Shown here: positions 39,510 through 47,343 of the stretch, one piece after another
Numbering within the stretch: the stretch's first letter is position 1
Layout of the letters: each line of letters starts with the position of its first letter
Notes under the pieces: generated by a model
Seen by the model: only the letters and a program-made list of their open reading frames with translations
What the model was told of the DNA's origin: nothing
Database searches by the model: none
Assembly (NCBI GenBank): GCA_045541115.1
Contig: JAZQIM010000015.1
Span: forward strand, 1 to 64,000
DNA: 64,000 nucleotides
Direction of reading: 5' to 3'
From: Aphodoplasma sp045541115
Lineage (GTDB): Bacteria; Bacillota; Clostridia; UBA1381; UMGS1253
Translations under genes and position numbers: made by a program

Positions 39510-40715
39510 ATGAGCGATAAAAACACATTAAATCAAACACCACGCTCTGACAGACTCCATATTGCTATCTTTGGCAAGCGAAATGCGGGCAAATCGTCAC
39601 TTATAAATGCAATTACAAACCAAAATACCGCAATAGTATCTGACACTGCAGGCACGACTGCCGACCCTGTATACAAGGCTATGGAAATACACCCACTCGG
39701 CCCGTGTGTACTGATTGATACAGCCGGTTTTGACGATGTAGGCATGCTCGGCGAGCTGCGAATACAAAAAACTGATGCTGTTACTAAAAAGACAGATATA
39801 GCAATAATGGTGTTTGCAGATACCAATTTTGAGCATGAAAAAATATGGATAAATAAACTCAAGAAATTAGGCATCCCGATTTTAGCGGTTATAAATAAAA
39901 TCGACGCAATCGATAATGCCGATGACATTGAGCGTAAAATAAAAAAAGAGTTTTCTCTCGATGCAATTAAAGTAAGCAGTATAAATAAAACCGGCATCGG
40001 CAAAATCAAGGATGCTCTTGTGCGCATTATGCCCGAAGGCTTTTGTTCAAGTTCAATCGCCGGCCATCTGATAAATAACAATGACGTAGTATTGCTTGTG
40101 ATGCCGCAGGATATTCAAGCTCCAAAAGGCCGTCTTATTTTGCCACAGGTACAGACTATCCGCGATTTATTAGACGGGAAGGCAGTTGTTCTTTGCTGCA
40201 CCACTGACTGTATGCAGCAAGCTCTAGACTCACTTAAAGCTGCGCCAAAACTTATTATTACAGACTCACAGGTGTTTGATGTGGTCTACAAACTAAAACC
40301 CGAAGAAAGCCTGCTCACGTCGTTTTCAGTGCTATTTGCAAGGCATAAGGGCGATATCGATGAGTTTGTGCGTGGAGCCGCAGCAATCGATGCACTCACG
40401 TCAAATGATCGCGTTTTGATCGCAGAAGCATGTACTCATGCACCGCTCACAGAAGATATCGGACGTGTTAAATTGCCGAGGCTACTTCGCAAGCACGTCG
40501 GCGAATCACTCAGCGTTGACGTTGTGTCAGGAAACGATTTTCCAGATGATTTGTCGCCATATTCTCTTGTTATTCATTGCGGCGCGTGCATGTTTAACCG
40601 CCGATATGTGATGTCGCGAATTGAAAGTGCAAAAAACGCAAATGTGCCCATTACAAATTACGGCGTTGCACTTGCAAAGCTTAACGGAATTCTGGATAAA
40701 ATAGAGACATATTAA
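39510..40715 (+). CDS. hydF: [FeFe]-hydrogenase maturation GTPase HydF
   Basis: GTPase scaffold on which the di-iron subcluster is assembled and from which it is delivered to apo-hydrogenase HydA. G1 is FGKRNAGKSSLINAI, G3 DTAGFDD, G4 NKID. The C-terminal cluster domain has the CTHAP Cys and the HCGAC pair, the family's [4Fe-4S] ligands. 401 residues, 20 bases behind hydG. HydE and HydA are not in the window, so they must lie elsewhere. Closed by a long terminator. Confidence 0.97.
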   Translation: MSDKNTLNQTPRSDRLHIAIFGKRNAGKSSLINAITNQNTAIVSDTAGTTADPVYKAMEIHPLGPCVLIDTAGFDDVGMLGELRIQKTDAVTKKTDIAIMVFADTNFEHEKIWINKLKKLGIPILAVINKIDAIDNADDIERKIKKEFSLDAIKVSSINKTGIGKIKDALVRIMPEGFCSSSIAGHLINNNDVVLLVMPQDIQAPKGRLILPQVQTIRDLLDGKAVVLCCTTDCMQQALDSLKAAPKLIITDSQVFDVVYKLKPEESLLTSFSVLFARHKGDIDEFVRGAAAIDALTSNDRVLIAEACTHAPLTEDIGRVKLPRLLRKHVGESLSVDVVSGNDFPDDLSPYSLVIHCGACMFNRRYVMSRIESAKNANVPITNYGVALAKLNGILDKIETY

Positions 40716-40762
40716 AAAACAAAAAGATATTTTCTTTACAGAAAATATCTTTTTGTTTTTTA
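40715..40762. terminator. Bidirectional terminator between hydF and the DUF368 gene
   Basis: 15-bp perfect stem 40720-40734 with 40741-40755 (CAAAAAGATATTTTC/GAAAATATCTTTTTG), flanked by A- and T-runs. Confidence 0.9.
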
Positions 40763-41599
40763 TTTTTTTGAAATAAGTCTTTTTATCCTCGCATTATTGC
40801 CTTTGATATCCTCAAAATAATAAGAAAATATAAATCCAAAAATCACGAGTATAAAAGCGACAATTCCATCGGCTGTTGTTCTTATCGCACATTCAGGCGT
40901 TAAAACTCTCGGTATAATTGAGCAAAACAATCCGAACACTATACTAAATGTCATTGTATAAAATCTTTTTATTAAAAAATTCATGAAAATTGATATTAAC
41001 AGTGCTCCGACAACCAAGCCGATTGCCGCAGGAATAAGCACCTGTATATTTAACTGCGCAATTGAGCTTACATACAATTCGTATAACCCAAGTGCTGATA
41101 ATATAACCGCACTGTCGACGCCCGGAATTATCGATGAGCCGGCAACTGCAACGCCGAGCCATGCTGATTGCAAAACCCCCGGATCAGTAACGGTCGGAAA
41201 CAGATTTTTGTTAAAGGAAAAAAGCATTACTCCGATGATTGCCGAAATAGATATCGCAATATAATACTTGTTTGAAAAACCATTCTTTTTAACCTGTTTG
41301 TAAAACAGTGGCACTGTGCCTAAAACGAGTCCCAAAAATAAGTATCTCGTATGAAATTCATATGTGTTTAACATGAAATCAACAAGCTTACTAAATAAAA
41401 GTATACCTACCCCAAATCCCAGAATAAGCGGCACGAGAAAGCATATACTCTTTTTAAAATCCTTGAAAATCTCCCCTACCGCTGCGATCGTTTTTTCATA
41501 TAATCCTAAAACGATAAGCATTACGCTTCCACTAAGTCCCGGCGCAATTCCGCCTATTCCTACGATTATTCCTTTCAAAAAACCAAATAATGATTTCAT
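40760..41599 (-). CDS. DUF368 family membrane protein (PopT-type polyprenyl-phosphate transporter)
   Basis: 279-residue membrane protein with about eight helices. Paired family motifs are IGGIAPGLSGSVMLIVLGLYE near the N-terminus and GSSIIPGVDSAVILSALGLYE in the middle, an internal repeat. DUF368 proteins have been shown in other bacteria to flip undecaprenyl phosphate back across the membrane for cell-wall recycling; I transfer that role by family only. It begins 31 bases after the tRNA-Arg gene without a terminator between, so it may be read from the tRNA promoter. Confidence 0.9.
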   Translation of the reverse strand: MKSLFGFLKGIIVGIGGIAPGLSGSVMLIVLGLYEKTIAAVGEIFKDFKKSICFLVPLILGFGVGILLFSKLVDFMLNTYEFHTRYLFLGLVLGTVPLFYKQVKKNGFSNKYYIAISISAIIGVMLFSFNKNLFPTVTDPGVLQSAWLGVAVAGSSIIPGVDSAVILSALGLYELYVSSIAQLNIQVLIPAAIGLVVGALLISIFMNFLIKRFYTMTFSIVFGLFCSIIPRVLTPECAIRTTADGIVAFILVIFGFIFSYYFEDIKGNNARIKRLISKK

Positions 41600-41629
41600 T
41601 ATGTTATTCTCTCTTTCACACGGATAAAA

Positions 41630-41706
41630 TGGCGCGCCTGATGCGATTCGAACGCACGACCTTCAGAGTCGGAGTCTGATACTCTATCCAGCTGAGCTAC
41701 AGGCGC
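41630..41706 (-). tRNA. tRNA-Arg (anticodon CCG)
   Basis: Cloverleaf on the minus strand: acceptor GCGCCTG/CAGGCGC, D arm GCTC...GAGT, anticodon stem TCAGA/TCTGA with loop CTCCGAC (anticodon CCG, reads CGG), T arm GTGCG-TTCGAAT-CGCAT, discriminator G, and an encoded CCA end. Confidence 0.95.
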
Positions 41707-41730
41707 ATGTTTGTTATTCTACATTCTATA

Positions 41731-41759
41731 ATATTATCGTTTTTTTTGCTTTTTGTCAA
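41731..41759 (-). promoter_or_regulatory. Promoter of tRNA-Arg
   Basis: Minus-strand TTGACA (41759-41754), 17-base spacer, TAATAT (41736-41731); back-to-back with the folT promoter. Confidence 0.75.
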
Positions 41760-41767
41760 TATTATGC

Positions 41768-41796
41768 TTGCATTTTAACATAAAAAGGATTATAAT
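41768..41796 (+). promoter_or_regulatory. Promoter of folT-folC
   Basis: TTGCAT (41768-41773), 17-base spacer, TATAAT (41791-41796). Confidence 0.8.
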
Positions 41797-41807
41797 AAAT
41801 GCATACA

Positions 41808-41906
41808 CACAGAGTAGAGCTTTTAGCGTTAAGTGCCGACGGAACGGGGAGTTGTCCGACGGACGAAAACATTTTTTGTTGCGGTTAAAAGCTTGCATCC
41901 CGCTGC
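41808..41906 (+). promoter_or_regulatory. Tetrahydrofolate (THF, folT-type) riboswitch
   Basis: Matches the THF aptamer: AGAGTAG near the 5' end, GCGTTAAGTG, the central GTTGTCC...GAAAAC arm, and GCGGTTAAAAGCTTGCATCCCGC at the 3' end. CTTTTA and TAAAAG give the long helix. It lies between the folT promoter and a sequestered ribosome site. Confidence 0.9.
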
Positions 41907-41912
41907 TATAAT

Positions 41913-41962
41913 AGGAGCTGTCCTCCTGACATGTAGCAAGTGGTACGCTATTATTCAGGAGG
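41913..41962 (+). promoter_or_regulatory. Shine-Dalgarno sequestering platform of the THF riboswitch
   Basis: CCTCCTGA (41922-41929) is perfectly complementary to TCAGGAGG (41955-41962), the folT ribosome site. The competing partner AGGAG (41913-41917) can pair with CTCCT instead, so ligand state can decide which pairing forms; control at translation. Confidence 0.8.
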
Positions 41963-41969
41963 TGTTTTT

Positions 41970-42503
41970 ATGTCAAAATCAAATACTGTATCAAAACTCG
42001 TTGTAAGTGCATTTCTTGTCGCACTTCAAGTCATACTCTCACGCGTTTTGGGCATCCAGACGCAGCTCTTTCAAATTAGTCTTGGCTTTGTGCCTATCGC
42101 TATATCAGCAATGCTTTTTGGACCTGTCTGGGCATCAGCTACCGCACTTATCGCTGATATTTTAGGAACTGTGCTTCTTGGCACAGGCGCATACAACCCG
42201 CTCTTTTCAATAAATGCAGTTTTGTACGCTCTCACTTTTGCTTTGTTTTTTTACAAAAAAGAAAAAACAACTCTTCAAATAGTCATCTGCGTTGTATTGC
42301 AGCTTATTCTTATTGCTATACCCCTCACGCCGTTATGGCTCTACATATATTATAACTTTGTGCTGAACGCTCCAAAGGCATTTAGCATAATATTTTTCCC
42401 AAAGCTTATTGCATCTGTCGTTGAGGCACCAATAAAAATCGCTGTGCTGATACCACTTTGCAAATATCTTTATCCGAGACTTTCGAAAATGCTTAATATA
42501 TAA
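41970..42503 (+). CDS. folT: Folate ECF transporter S-component FolT
   Basis: 177-residue, six-helix substrate-capture protein for folate that works with the shared ECF module. The first helix SKLVVSAFLVALQVILSRVLGI and the following QISLGFVPIAISAMLFGPVW are typical of FolT. ATG 41970 is placed by AGGAGG eight bases upstream; the longer frame from 41940 would start inside the riboswitch platform. Pairs functionally with folC, which traps folates by polyglutamylation. Confidence 0.94.
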   Translation: MSKSNTVSKLVVSAFLVALQVILSRVLGIQTQLFQISLGFVPIAISAMLFGPVWASATALIADILGTVLLGTGAYNPLFSINAVLYALTFALFFYKKEKTTLQIVICVVLQLILIAIPLTPLWLYIYYNFVLNAPKAFSIIFFPKLIASVVEAPIKIAVLIPLCKYLYPRLSKMLNI

Positions 42504-42527
42504 TTTACTTTAAAGGAAATGAATAAT

Positions 42528-43790
42528 ATGTCATACTACAGAGCAAGCAAGGAATTTACAGGTTATGCAAACAGCTTTCAAAGCATTGCGCGACTTGGCC
42601 TTGAAAGCATTAATGCGCTTTTAAATAATCTTGATAATCCGCAAAACAGCTTAAAATTTATTCACGTTGCAGGCACAAACGGCAAAGGTTCTGTATGTGT
42701 TTTTTTGCAGACCATGCTCTCACACGCAGGCTTTAAAACAGGAATTTACACATCGCCTAATATGATTTGTGTAAACGAGAGAATAAGAATTGGTCAAAAC
42801 GAAATTTCAGACGATGATATGAAACGTATTTTAGATAAGGTTGAAAAAGCGTGCGAAAAAACAGAGGAGCAAATCGGACTCTACCCCACACAATTTGAAA
42901 TTTGGACGGCAATGGCAATGTGTTACTTTATGGAAAACAATTGCGATTATGTTGTTCTTGAAACAGGACTTGGCGGAAGGCTTGATGCTACAAACGTTAT
43001 TACGACTACTACACTTTCAATCATTACCCATATCGCGCTTGACCATACACAGTATCTTGGCAATACTCTTTCGCAAATTGCCTTTGAGAAAGCAGGAATC
43101 ATAAAGCCAAATACGCATGTCATAACTGCGCAGCAAGACGAAGAGGCTTTAGGCGTTATAAAAGACGTATGCAAAAAAAATAAATGTTTACTTACCACCG
43201 CACCAAACATATTGCCCGACAAATTCGACGGAATACATGAAATCATAAGTGAAGGCAGCTTTTCAGGAACAACTCTGTCTTTGGGCGGAATTAACCAGAT
43301 AGACAATGCATCATGTGCTATTGAAGCTGCTCGTGCTATCGGCATAGATGAGGCAAGCATTAAATACGGCCTCACACATGCTTCTCATATGGGACGATTT
43401 GAGCTTGTAGCCCACAACACATACTTTGACGGCGCGCACAATCCCGATGGTATAAAATCTTTGAAAAACAATCTTGACAGATATTTTTGCGGCAGACAGA
43501 AGGTTTATATAATGGCTGCTATGGCTGATAAAGAAATTGACGAATCACTTAAAATTTTACATGAAGATAACGCTGAATTTAAAATGGTTAGTGTAGAAAA
43601 TAACGAGCGTGCCATGTCAAGCGAAATGCTTTGCAAAAAAGCGCTCGCACTCGGTCTTGATGCAAAAGCATACCAAAGCATTACCGACGCGTATCATTCC
43701 GCCGTAAAAAGCGGCAAGCTGATCGTTATATGCGGCTCACTTTATCTGTATAAGGATTTTGCGTTATCAGGTTTAATTAAAAACAGTTAA
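42528..43790 (+). CDS. folC: Folylpolyglutamate synthase / dihydrofolate synthase
   Basis: ATP-dependent Mur-ligase-fold enzyme adding glutamates to folates, which retains them in the cell. The P-loop is VAGTNGKGSVCVFL (about residue 50); LETGLGGRLDATNVI and ITHIALDHTQYLG carry Mg-binding residues; the C-terminal domain has FDGAHNPDGIKSL. AAAGGA touches ATG 42519 but sits ten bases before ATG 42528, so the second is preferred (420 residues). 24 bases after folT, thus also under the THF riboswitch at the transcript level. Confidence 0.95.
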   Translation: MSYYRASKEFTGYANSFQSIARLGLESINALLNNLDNPQNSLKFIHVAGTNGKGSVCVFLQTMLSHAGFKTGIYTSPNMICVNERIRIGQNEISDDDMKRILDKVEKACEKTEEQIGLYPTQFEIWTAMAMCYFMENNCDYVVLETGLGGRLDATNVITTTTLSIITHIALDHTQYLGNTLSQIAFEKAGIIKPNTHVITAQQDEEALGVIKDVCKKNKCLLTTAPNILPDKFDGIHEIISEGSFSGTTLSLGGINQIDNASCAIEAARAIGIDEASIKYGLTHASHMGRFELVAHNTYFDGAHNPDGIKSLKNNLDRYFCGRQKVYIMAAMADKEIDESLKILHEDNAEFKMVSVENNERAMSSEMLCKKALALGLDAKAYQSITDAYHSAVKSGKLIVICGSLYLYKDFALSGLIKNS

Positions 43791-43842
43791 AGAAACAATC
43801 CCCTTCACTTTGCATATATTATAAATACGGGAGGGGATTTTT

Positions 43843-44523
43843 TTGCGCCTTGGATTAAACAGACATATTAAAATTCGCATTTTTCCGGCGCATAGCGCGC
43901 CGATGTGGCAAAACGTAAACAAAATACTCGTACTGTGTCTTGTTGTGATGACTTTTGCCATGGGATTTACATATTATTATGCGCGTATAAATCCTCTTAT
44001 TGTAAATTTATCAAAACAGTATTCTTCACAGCTTATAACATCAATTATAAATGACACTATAAATAAGCATATGGAAGAAAACGAAATTTCATACGAGGAT
44101 CTTACAACGATACAACGCTCAGACAGCGGACAAATTCAGGCACTGTTTATGAATACAAAAGCATTGAACCAAACGAAAGCACAACTTGCGTCGCAGCTTA
44201 GTGAAGAAATAAGAAAAGTAAACCAAGCTAAAATACAAATCCCTCTCGGTGCTATTTTAGATATCCCCCTGATGTCAGGCATGGGACCAATGATAGATGT
44301 CGAGCTTGTGCCGATTGGATATGCGCTAGTCGATTTTGAAAACAGTTTTTCATCTGCAGGCATTAACCAGACTAAGCATCAAATTGACATCGTTATAAGT
44401 GCAAGTTTCGGAATGATTTTGTCAGCAGGAAACGAAAACATTGAAGTAAATTCGAGAGTACCAATTGCACAGACAATAATTGTCGGCGAAGTTCCCGAAG
44501 GATTTATGCATATGAATAACTAA
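43843..44523 (+). CDS. yunB: Sporulation protein YunB
   Basis: 226-residue protein with one N-terminal membrane helix (ILVLCLVVMTFAMGFTYYYA) and an extracellular domain, found in spore formers and SigE-controlled in Bacillus. Family landmarks are the conserved IPLGAILDIPLMSGMGP and ISASFGMILSAGNENIEVNSRVPIAQTIIVGEVP. The TTG start at 43843 follows GGAGGGG at seven bases. Precise role is unknown. Monocistronic, closed by a terminator. Confidence 0.92.
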   Translation: MRLGLNRHIKIRIFPAHSAPMWQNVNKILVLCLVVMTFAMGFTYYYARINPLIVNLSKQYSSQLITSIINDTINKHMEENEISYEDLTTIQRSDSGQIQALFMNTKALNQTKAQLASQLSEEIRKVNQAKIQIPLGAILDIPLMSGMGPMIDVELVPIGYALVDFENSFSSAGINQTKHQIDIVISASFGMILSAGNENIEVNSRVPIAQTIIVGEVPEGFMHMNN

Positions 44524-44524
44524 A

Positions 44525-44562
44525 AAGGTTAAAGCAAACATTTGCTTTAACCTTAGTTTTTT
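44525..44562. terminator. Bidirectional terminator between yunB and lexA
   Basis: 14-bp perfect stem AAGGTTAAAGCAAA/TTTGCTTTAACCTT with a tiny loop, then AGTTTTTTA on plus; A-run on the other flank serves lexA. Confidence 0.9.
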
Positions 44563-45244
44563 ATAGCTGACGAAATACACCGACAACTTTACCGAGTATC
44601 GTTACCTCAGGCACTATAATCGGCTCCATCGATGAGTTCTCAGGCTGAAGCCTGAAATGGCCATTTTCTTTATAAAATGTCTTTACCGTTGCAGAATCAT
44701 CAACAAGCGCAACAACTATATCGCCGTTTGTCGCCGTAGGTTGACGCTCGACAATTATGTAATCACCGTCAAGTATCGCCGCTTCAATCATTGATTCACC
44801 ACGAACGGTCAAAATGAAAAGGTCTTTATTCGCCGCAAAGCTCATTGGAAGCGGAAATACATCTGTTGCTTCCTCAACTGCCAAAATCGGCTCGCCTGCT
44901 GCAACGCGTCCAAGCACAGGCACCTGCAGATATTGCAATTCGTTTTGCTTTTGATAAAAATTATCAAATTCTTTTTCTCCAAGCACCCCATCTTCAGAGC
45001 TTCTCTTTTGTCCCAGATATTTTTCATAGAACAAGTCGGTGAGCTTCAGCGCTCTTGTCTTAAGGTCATCCTTTGCAATAAAACCATTTTGTTCAAGTTT
45101 TTTAAGCTGAGCATGGACTGTGGATGTAGATCGAAGTCCAACCGCATCACAAATTTCGCGCACCGACGGCGGATATCCTTTCTTTTCAGTTTGCTCATGT
45201 ATAAAACGAAGTATTTCTTCTCCTTTATTCGATGTTCTCGGCAA
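44561..45244 (-). CDS. lexA: SOS repressor LexA
   Basis: Represses DNA-damage genes until RecA-stimulated self-cleavage. N-terminal winged helix (PPSVREICDAVGLRSTSTVHAQLKKLE in two parts) and C-terminal latent protease: cleavage site Ala-Gly in GRVAAGEPILA, nucleophile in RGESMIEA, general-base Lys in ATVKTFYKE. The frame starts ATG at 45253, but AAAGGAG abuts that codon and lies nine bases before TTG 45244 (product MPRTSNKGEEILRF, 227 residues), which I prefer. The presumed target at 13438-13510 is far away. Confidence 0.96.
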   Translation of the reverse strand: MPRTSNKGEEILRFIHEQTEKKGYPPSVREICDAVGLRSTSTVHAQLKKLEQNGFIAKDDLKTRALKLTDLFYEKYLGQKRSSEDGVLGEKEFDNFYQKQNELQYLQVPVLGRVAAGEPILAVEEATDVFPLPMSFAANKDLFILTVRGESMIEAAILDGDYIIVERQPTATNGDIVVALVDDSATVKTFYKENGHFRLQPENSSMEPIIVPEVTILGKVVGVFRQL

Positions 45245-45275
45245 AAATACCATCTCCTTTTGCTTTTATATTCTT

Positions 45276-45304
45276 ATTGTAACATACATTTTCGCAAAAA
45301 GCAA
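45276..45304 (-). promoter_or_regulatory. Promoter of lexA with degenerate LexA box
   Basis: Minus-strand TTGCTT (45304-45299), 17-base spacer, TACAAT (45281-45276). A palindrome AAAC-AAAT-GTTT (45303-45314) overlaps the -35; it differs from the GAAC-N4-GTTC core by one base in each half and could be an autoregulatory site. Confidence 0.55.
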
Positions 45305-45323
45305 ACAAATGTTTTAAAATTTA

Positions 45324-45352
45324 TTGATTTTTTTTATTTTATATGCTATACT
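45324..45352 (+). promoter_or_regulatory. Promoter of the Cys-rich mini-protein gene
   Basis: TTGATT (45324-45329), 17-base spacer, TATACT (45347-45352). Confidence 0.7.
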
Positions 45353-45386
45353 GTGTTAAACAACAAATGAAACCGAGGTAATCTTT

Positions 45387-45557
45387 ATGAAAATGTGTAT
45401 ACTGGAAAATAAGACTTGTACGGATTGCGGCGAATGTAACAGATGCGATCTTGACAAAAACAAGATTTGCGACAACTGCGAAAAATGCCTTAATGTGCCG
45501 ACAGCTGAATACTACGAGATTGTTATTGACGAGATTATGAATACCGAAAAAAACTAA
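45387..45557 (+). CDS. Cysteine-rich mini-protein, 56 residues
   Basis: Short gene with its own promoter, a GAGGT ribosome site eight bases before ATG 45387, and a strong terminator. The product contains nine cysteines in 56 residues: one near the start (MKMC), then CTDCGECNRC, ICDNC and EKC, followed by an acidic helix (YYEIVIDEIM). The tight CxxC spacing suggests zinc or iron-sulfur cluster binding, ferredoxin- or rubredoxin-like, but it matches no family I can name. It is divergent from lexA with a shared upstream region, which raises but does not prove SOS control. Confidence 0.75.
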   Translation: MKMCILENKTCTDCGECNRCDLDKNKICDNCEKCLNVPTAEYYEIVIDEIMNTEKN

Positions 45558-45587
45558 AAGATGTGCTACTTTTGTAGCACATCTTTT
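45556..45587. terminator. Terminator after the Cys-rich mini-protein gene
   Basis: 14-bp perfect stem AAAAGATGTGCTAC-TTTT-GTAGCACATCTTTT, usable in both directions; also closes the SLH protein gene. Confidence 0.9.
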
Positions 45588-45598
45588 AAATTCTCTGC

Positions 45599-47236
45599 TT
45601 ATTTTGTTTCATATGCCGCCCAGTCACGATTTTCCGTAATATTTGTCCATTTCTCATGAACTACATTCTTAACATTATAATCGTGGCTGTTTGTTGCTTC
45701 CTGAACAGCTAAATAATACCATTCATTTTCATCGCTGTTATCAGGCCATCTAACCATGTCTTCGTGTAAATCATCAGTTGTTTCAGGAAGACGATTAAGA
45801 ACTCTGTTAATAAGCGTCATGGCTTCTGCACGTGTAATGTTTTGGTCAGGTTTAAAGGTGTTATCCTCATATCCCCTTACCCAGCCATGCGCTGCTGATT
45901 CATGAATTTCCTCTTCTGCCCAATGCAATGCAATGTCGCTAAAGTTGTCTTTAACCGTGTACAAAGAATCATCAAATCTTGCGGCAATTGCAGCAAATTC
46001 AGCGCGGGTAATATAATCATCCGGAGCAAATCTGCTATCTAACTTACCCTTTACTATGCCAAGCTTTGTTAGTGTTGAAATCGCCTTGTTGTGCCAATCA
46101 CCTTTATTAACATCAACATAATCATTTTCGACTGAAATGTTTGCCTCTCTTACTTCATCTTTTAACAATCTAAAGAATATTGTCGCAACCTCTGCTCTTG
46201 TAATATTATCATTAGGCCTTACATTTCCGTCAGGATAACCAATTATATACGCAAAGTGGTCTTCGCCATTAAGCATGCCCGGAACATCACTTCTTATCTC
46301 TCTCCATCCAGCATAAACAGTAATGTTCTTTATCATCTCTACAGATGTCACTTTTTGTGTAAGTTCTTTGTCACTGTACCATCCATCAAACTCAAATCCG
46401 TTTTTAACTGGTACTTTATTGATTTCTACTCTTGTACCGCTGTTATATGTTTCAGATGCATATTGTGTACCACCATTAGATACATATGTCAAGGTGTAAC
46501 TAGTTACACCCCCACCACCTCCGCCATCCGGAGTCCTTGTAATGATTACATCATGTGGTTTTGTTCCGCTGTAACTTACAGTCTGTGTCTTTGATGCAAA
46601 CTCTACAGTTGTACTTCCCGAAAGAGTTACTGTAACTGTATGTGTGCCGGTCGTCTGATATGAAGTTACATCATTTAAAGCAAACGTTACGTCATTTAGA
46701 TATGGTGTTTTGTTCGCTTCAAGTTCAGCTACTGTAAGATTGTCTTTATTTTTATAATGTATTGTTACCGAATTTGTATCTATTGTTCTGCCAGTTTCCG
46801 CGTATACAACATTGTTTCCATCGCCAACAAGACCGCCAATTACATTTTTATCACCTGCTAGAGTTACAGTCGAAGGATATGTAATTGTTACATCAATATC
46901 ACTAGTAATTATTCCTGCGTTAAATTCACTTTCAAGCTCAGATAGTGATGGAACAACAAGCTCAACATACCGTTTATCAAAAAGCGTTCTTATCGGCTCC
47001 ATGTTGAGCGTACTTTTATAATCAATCAACGCTACATCGCTTGTGCCGGAAAAATTAACATTAAGTGGAGATGCATATGCATTAGTACCGCGAATGCATG
47101 CCACCGTATCAATTTCAAGATCAAGATGCAGTGGATTTGGCACGTGTGTCGTCGTAGATGCTATATCTGCAAATGTTGTCACAGAAGTTGTCAAAAGCAT
47201 TATTATTGCAAGCGCAACACTTAATACTCTTTTCAT
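45599..47236 (-). CDS. Secreted S-layer-homology protein with InlB B-repeat
   Basis: 545-residue exported protein. Signal peptide MKRVLSVALAIIMLLTTSVTTFA; a beta-rich N-terminal half without recognised fold (residues about 25-240); a glycine hinge (DGGGGGG); one InlB B-repeat/Flg_new module (YTLTYVSNGG ... FEFDGWYSDKELT ... ITVYAGW, about 245-310); then three SLH domains (for example GYPDGNVRPNDNITRAEVAT, RFAPDDYITRAEFAAI, FKPDQNITRAEAMTLI) that bind pyruvylated wall polymer. Likely a surface or S-layer component. It has a consensus promoter and is monocistronic. Confidence 0.9.
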   Translation of the reverse strand: MKRVLSVALAIIMLLTTSVTTFADIASTTTHVPNPLHLDLEIDTVACIRGTNAYASPLNVNFSGTSDVALIDYKSTLNMEPIRTLFDKRYVELVVPSLSELESEFNAGIITSDIDVTITYPSTVTLAGDKNVIGGLVGDGNNVVYAETGRTIDTNSVTIHYKNKDNLTVAELEANKTPYLNDVTFALNDVTSYQTTGTHTVTVTLSGSTTVEFASKTQTVSYSGTKPHDVIITRTPDGGGGGGVTSYTLTYVSNGGTQYASETYNSGTRVEINKVPVKNGFEFDGWYSDKELTQKVTSVEMIKNITVYAGWREIRSDVPGMLNGEDHFAYIIGYPDGNVRPNDNITRAEVATIFFRLLKDEVREANISVENDYVDVNKGDWHNKAISTLTKLGIVKGKLDSRFAPDDYITRAEFAAIAARFDDSLYTVKDNFSDIALHWAEEEIHESAAHGWVRGYEDNTFKPDQNITRAEAMTLINRVLNRLPETTDDLHEDMVRWPDNSDENEWYYLAVQEATNSHDYNVKNVVHEKWTNITENRDWAAYETK

Positions 47237-47299
47237 TTTTGGTTCCTCCCTGTTACGTTACTATTCATCATAATAATTTATATATTATTATACATATTT

Positions 47300-47328
47300 A
47301 TAGTACCATAACAAAGAATTACTGTCAA
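47300..47328 (-). promoter_or_regulatory. Promoter of the SLH protein gene
   Basis: Minus-strand TTGACA (47328-47323), 17-base spacer, TACTAT (47305-47300). Confidence 0.75.
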
Positions 47329-47343
47329 GAATACAAAAAAATT

